DNA of 18,624 nucleotides from Chrysochromulina parva (lineage: Eukaryota; Haptophyta; Prymnesiales; Chrysochromulinaceae): NCBI GenBank assembly GCA_002887195.1, contig PJAB01000971.1:1-18624 (forward strand), given 5' to 3'. A model generated the notes under the pieces. It saw only the letters and a list, made by a program, of their open reading frames with translations, was not told where the DNA came from and ran no database searches. Of this stretch, positions 16,256-18,624 are shown one piece after another (positions within the stretch are counted from its first letter, which is position 1; each line of letters opens with the position of its first letter). The position numbers were made by a program, and so were the translations under genes.

Positions 16256-18532
16256 TCAGACAAGCTCGGTCGCGCTGCCGGCCGCCGGCCTTGACGCCTC
16301 CCACCTGACGCGCCGCAAAGGGTTGGCCTCGTTCACCACGCGCCCTGCGGTCGCCACCTCGGCTGGCGGGTGACTACCCTGAGCCCCCAGGCCCATCGCG
16401 GCCTGCCGCGCGTCATTGCGGCTCATGAGGCGGTAGGCGGCGACGTCGAGCTTGAACTCGGACGTTGAGCTCGAGTCGACGGAGTGGTGCCGCAAATGGC
16501 GAGACGGCGTCGCGCCGCCCGGCGTCGGCCGCCGGCCGGCGAGAGGTTGCGCGTCACTGCTGGGCGAGCTTTGTTCGAGCGTGCCCGCCAAGTACGCGTG
16601 CGGGAAAGATGGGAGTGCAGTGTCGCAGGAAATGGAGCGGCGGGCTGCCCTCAAGCGCAGCGGGAGCGGCGGCGGCGCGTGGGGCGCCGTGTTGGGCACC
16701 GTGTCGATGATGGGCGGCTCGACGCGCTCGATGGTGTCGAGGTGCGCGTCGACACTTTCGGAGGCCAAGCAGAGGCGCCGTGTTGGGCGCAGCTGGAGCA
16801 GCTTCTGCTTGGCCGCGCGCAGCAGCACGCCGCGCGCCCAGCTTCGATGGCGATCCTGCAGGTCGTGGAGCAGCTGCTTGGCCTGCAGCTCGTGCCACGT
16901 GCGAGACTCGAGGCCCCAACGAAAGGCAGCCACGCGTTGGTTGGCTACTTCGGCACCGGAGAAGAGAGTCGCGAGGCGCAGCCGTAGCCGCGCGAGCACA
17001 TCAAAATAGAGCGAGAGGCAGATGAGCAGCAGGAGCAGGGGCACGAGGAGCATGTAGTAGTCGTGCCCTTGCACAGAGGGCACTAGCAGACGGCCTTTGG
17101 GTGCGAAGGTGCAGTAGAAGCGCGTCTGGTCCGAACGTACGCCGTCGACCTGATGAGGCAGGCAATCAGAGGTCATCAGAGGTCATCAGAGGTCATCAGA
17201 GGCCATCAGAGGCCATCAGAGGTCATCAGAGATCATCAGACCTCGGACGGGAGCACAAGCAAGTTGGTGTTGAAGACGAGCATCACGGCGATGCGGCAGA
17301 AGATCGCCGAGTTGTATGAGAGCGACGAGGTGTCAGTTGCGTGCGGTCGCGCCATCCGGTACCTGAGGAGCGATGCAATCATAGGCGCAATCAGAGGCGC
17401 AATCAGAGGCGCAATAGATGGCAATCGATGGCAGTCGATGGCAGTCGGTGGCAATCAGCTTGCGTACCACACGATCGAGAGCTCGAGGTGGCGTAAAGAC
17501 CACGCGCAACATAGGATCATGACCACACCGAGCGCAAAGAGCCATTCCTCTGCCGTGTCTTGCGGCCGGCCGCCGCGCGCGAGGACAAAGCCGATCGGAG
17601 TGGGAGACGGTAGACCGTTGAGCGTGTCATTGTCATACGGCGGCGGCTCGGGAAACCAGCTGACTGTCGCCGAGAATTGCGAGAGGAGCGAGAACTCGGA
17701 GACGAGTACCAGGGTGAACAGAGCGATGAGGCAGAGCGCCCAGAGTCTTCCGAGCTGGTACTGGAGCTCCGTCCAGAACTTGATGAGACGCCTTTGGGAG
17801 GAAAGCGGCCAATAGACACGCATGTTCGTGCGCCAATCGTCGTACTTGGCCTGGCTACACTGCGCGAGCGCGTCGCCGCAGCTCCGGAAGCAGGTGAAGA
17901 AGGCGGTGGTGAACTCATTCGCGCACCGGCGCGTCGAGTTGCAGCACTCTCGCATGCATCGGACGGTGGTTTGGATGCAGCGGCCGATGGCGTCGATGGT
18001 GGCATAGATGGTGGCGATCGTCAGGCGCATCCACGACTGGACCCGCCGGACCAACGCCACGCGCCATGCCTCGATCCGCCGCACCGTCGCGTCTCGCCAC
18101 GTCTGGACGTGCCATATCGCCATGTCCCGCCATGCGTGCACCTGCCATCTCGCTGTGTCCCGCCAGACGTGCACCTGCCATCTCGCCGTGTCCCGCCAGA
18201 CGTGCACCTGCCATCCCGCCTCGTGCCGCCACGCATAGAGCTGCCATACCGCCTCGTGCAGCCACGCGTGCACCTGCCACACCGCCGCGTCGCGCCGCGC
18301 CTCGAGCTGCCATACCAACATGTGTCGACTCCAGATGCACCATTGGACGGCCGCGTCGCGCGCCTCGCCAGTCGCCGTCGACAGCTCAGCGAGGCGCTTG
18401 CGCGCCAAGTGCATCAGATAGAGACCGAAGCGCACAGGCAGGGCCTGACACTTGAGTTGCCAGTGGGCATAAAAGGGTTCATCACTCGTTGGCCAGAGCT
18501 CGTCCCTCCAGGTTGGGCTGGGAGGCGCGGGA

Positions 18533-18624
<92 letters not shown>
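16256..18624 (-). CDS. LMBR1/LMBRD2-like multipass membrane protein with hendecad repeat (spliced, 5' part outside window)
   Basis: This matches the LMBR1-like membrane protein family (PF04791), closest to LMBRD2. The model joins 18624-17468, 17362-17242 and 17149-16256. Phases match (2/2, then 0/0) and the junctions fall inside conserved blocks. From the right edge the protein starts with about 32 prolines, then a Trp/Cys-rich 11-residue repeat. Next is the family C-terminal half: LGRLWALCLIALFTLVLVSEFSLL (TM), EEWLFALGVVMILCCAWSLR (TM), SIVWYRMARPHATDTSSLSYN, FCRIAVMLVFN (TM), then YYMLLVPLLLLLICLSLYFDVLARL (TM). The HATDTSSL and CR..xxLxFN segments align with LMBRD2 '...QTDxxSLLF...CRLxxPLCLNF'. 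The N-terminal TM bundle would lie outside the window. The cytosolic tail is Ser/Arg-rich with RRSIS and HHSVDSS sites. Confidence 0.8.
17150..17241 (-). other. Predicted intron 2 of the LMBR1-like gene, built of 10-bp repeats
   Basis: The 92-nt intron joins GAG|GTCTGA to CATCAG|GTC in phase 0; the frame would hit TGA within the donor if unspliced. About 8 tandem copies of a 10-mer (TGATGACCTC in sense) fill nearly all of it. The donor is a weak match to GTRAGT. Confidence 0.65.
17363..17467 (-). other. Predicted intron 1 of the LMBR1-like gene, built of 10- and 12-bp repeats
   Basis: The 105-nt intron joins TGTG|GTACGC to CTCCTCAG|GTACC in phase 2 and restores the Trp codon. The first half is 10-mers (CGACTGCCAT type) and the second half 12-mers (CTGATTGCGCCT type). 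Confidence 0.7.
18016..18312. repeat. 33-bp tandem repeat encoding an 11-residue Trp-rich unit
   Basis: Nine consecutive 33-bp units encode WQVHxWRDxAx-type segments in the LMBR1-like protein. Units around 18145-18210 are nearly identical in DNA; the outer ones are diverged. At protein level the 11-residue register extends further, over about 17818-18378. Confidence 0.93.
18486..18624. repeat. GGC/GGT trinucleotide tract at right window edge (poly-Pro on minus strand)
   Basis: A (CGG)n and TGG-interspersed tract reads on the minus strand as at least 32 consecutive proline codons, then PAPPSPT, in the frame of the LMBR1-like gene. It runs off the window. Confidence 0.93.

Noticed and set aside
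17160..17245. CRISPR-like array of short direct repeats
   Set aside because: The 10-bp units have no spacers and sit inside a predicted spliceosomal intron of a eukaryotic gene.
18066..18455. Plus-strand open frame with Ala/Pro/Ser repeats
   Set aside because: It is the complement of the Trp-rich 33-bp repeat; the minus frame continues into conserved LMBR1 membrane helices and so is the coding one.
1..18624. tRNA, rRNA or snRNA genes
   Set aside because: I looked for T-loop (GGTTCRA) and other conserved RNA signatures on both strands and found none in a context that folds; a covariance-model search would be more reliable.

Overview
The window reads as nuclear DNA of a GC-rich unicellular eukaryote, most likely a flagellated microalga. 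A haptophyte or another alga with a complex plastid is my best guess, but the sequence does not prove it. The gene families are eukaryotic: PIP kinase, GT32, WDR54, a membrane-anchored FKBP-TPR protein and an LMBR1-family protein. Two genes have GT-AG introns, there are no operons or Shine-Dalgarno sites, and proteins carry Ala/Gly/Pro/Gln tracts. The J-protein ends in 'LNG' repeats of a kind I associate with haptophytes, pelagophytes and dinoflagellates. Both edges are (GGC)n tracts, so this is probably a whole contig that broke at repeats.

Left part (1-6007): the 3' end of a phosphatidylinositol-phosphate kinase (+) converges on a GT32 glycosyltransferase (-). That gene is divergent from a DUF1647-type putative glycosyltransferase (+) across about 160 bp. 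The putative glycosyltransferase converges on a secretory or plastid DnaJ protein (-), which is divergent from a WDR54 orthologue (+) across about 170 bp. The middle (6008-9551) holds an alpha-class-like GST (-) and an FKBP-TPR-TM immunophilin (-), separated by a tetranucleotide hairpin microsatellite.

Right part (9552-18624), all on the minus strand: a Ser/Pro-rich disordered protein of unknown function in at least three exons; a CPBP/CAAX-type intramembrane protease behind a signal peptide; and the 3' part of an LMBR1/LMBRD2-like multipass membrane protein in three exons.

The genes do not form one obvious pathway. Recurring themes are membranes and the secretory route: phosphoinositide signalling, glycosyl transfer, ER/plastid folding, membrane immunophilin, membrane protease and LMBR1 protein. 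The most unusual signals are a long 11-residue (hendecad) Trp/Cys repeat in the LMBR1-like protein, introns made largely of short tandem repeats that share a CTGATTGCGC word, and three tandem in-frame copies of a 5' splice site in the disordered-protein gene.
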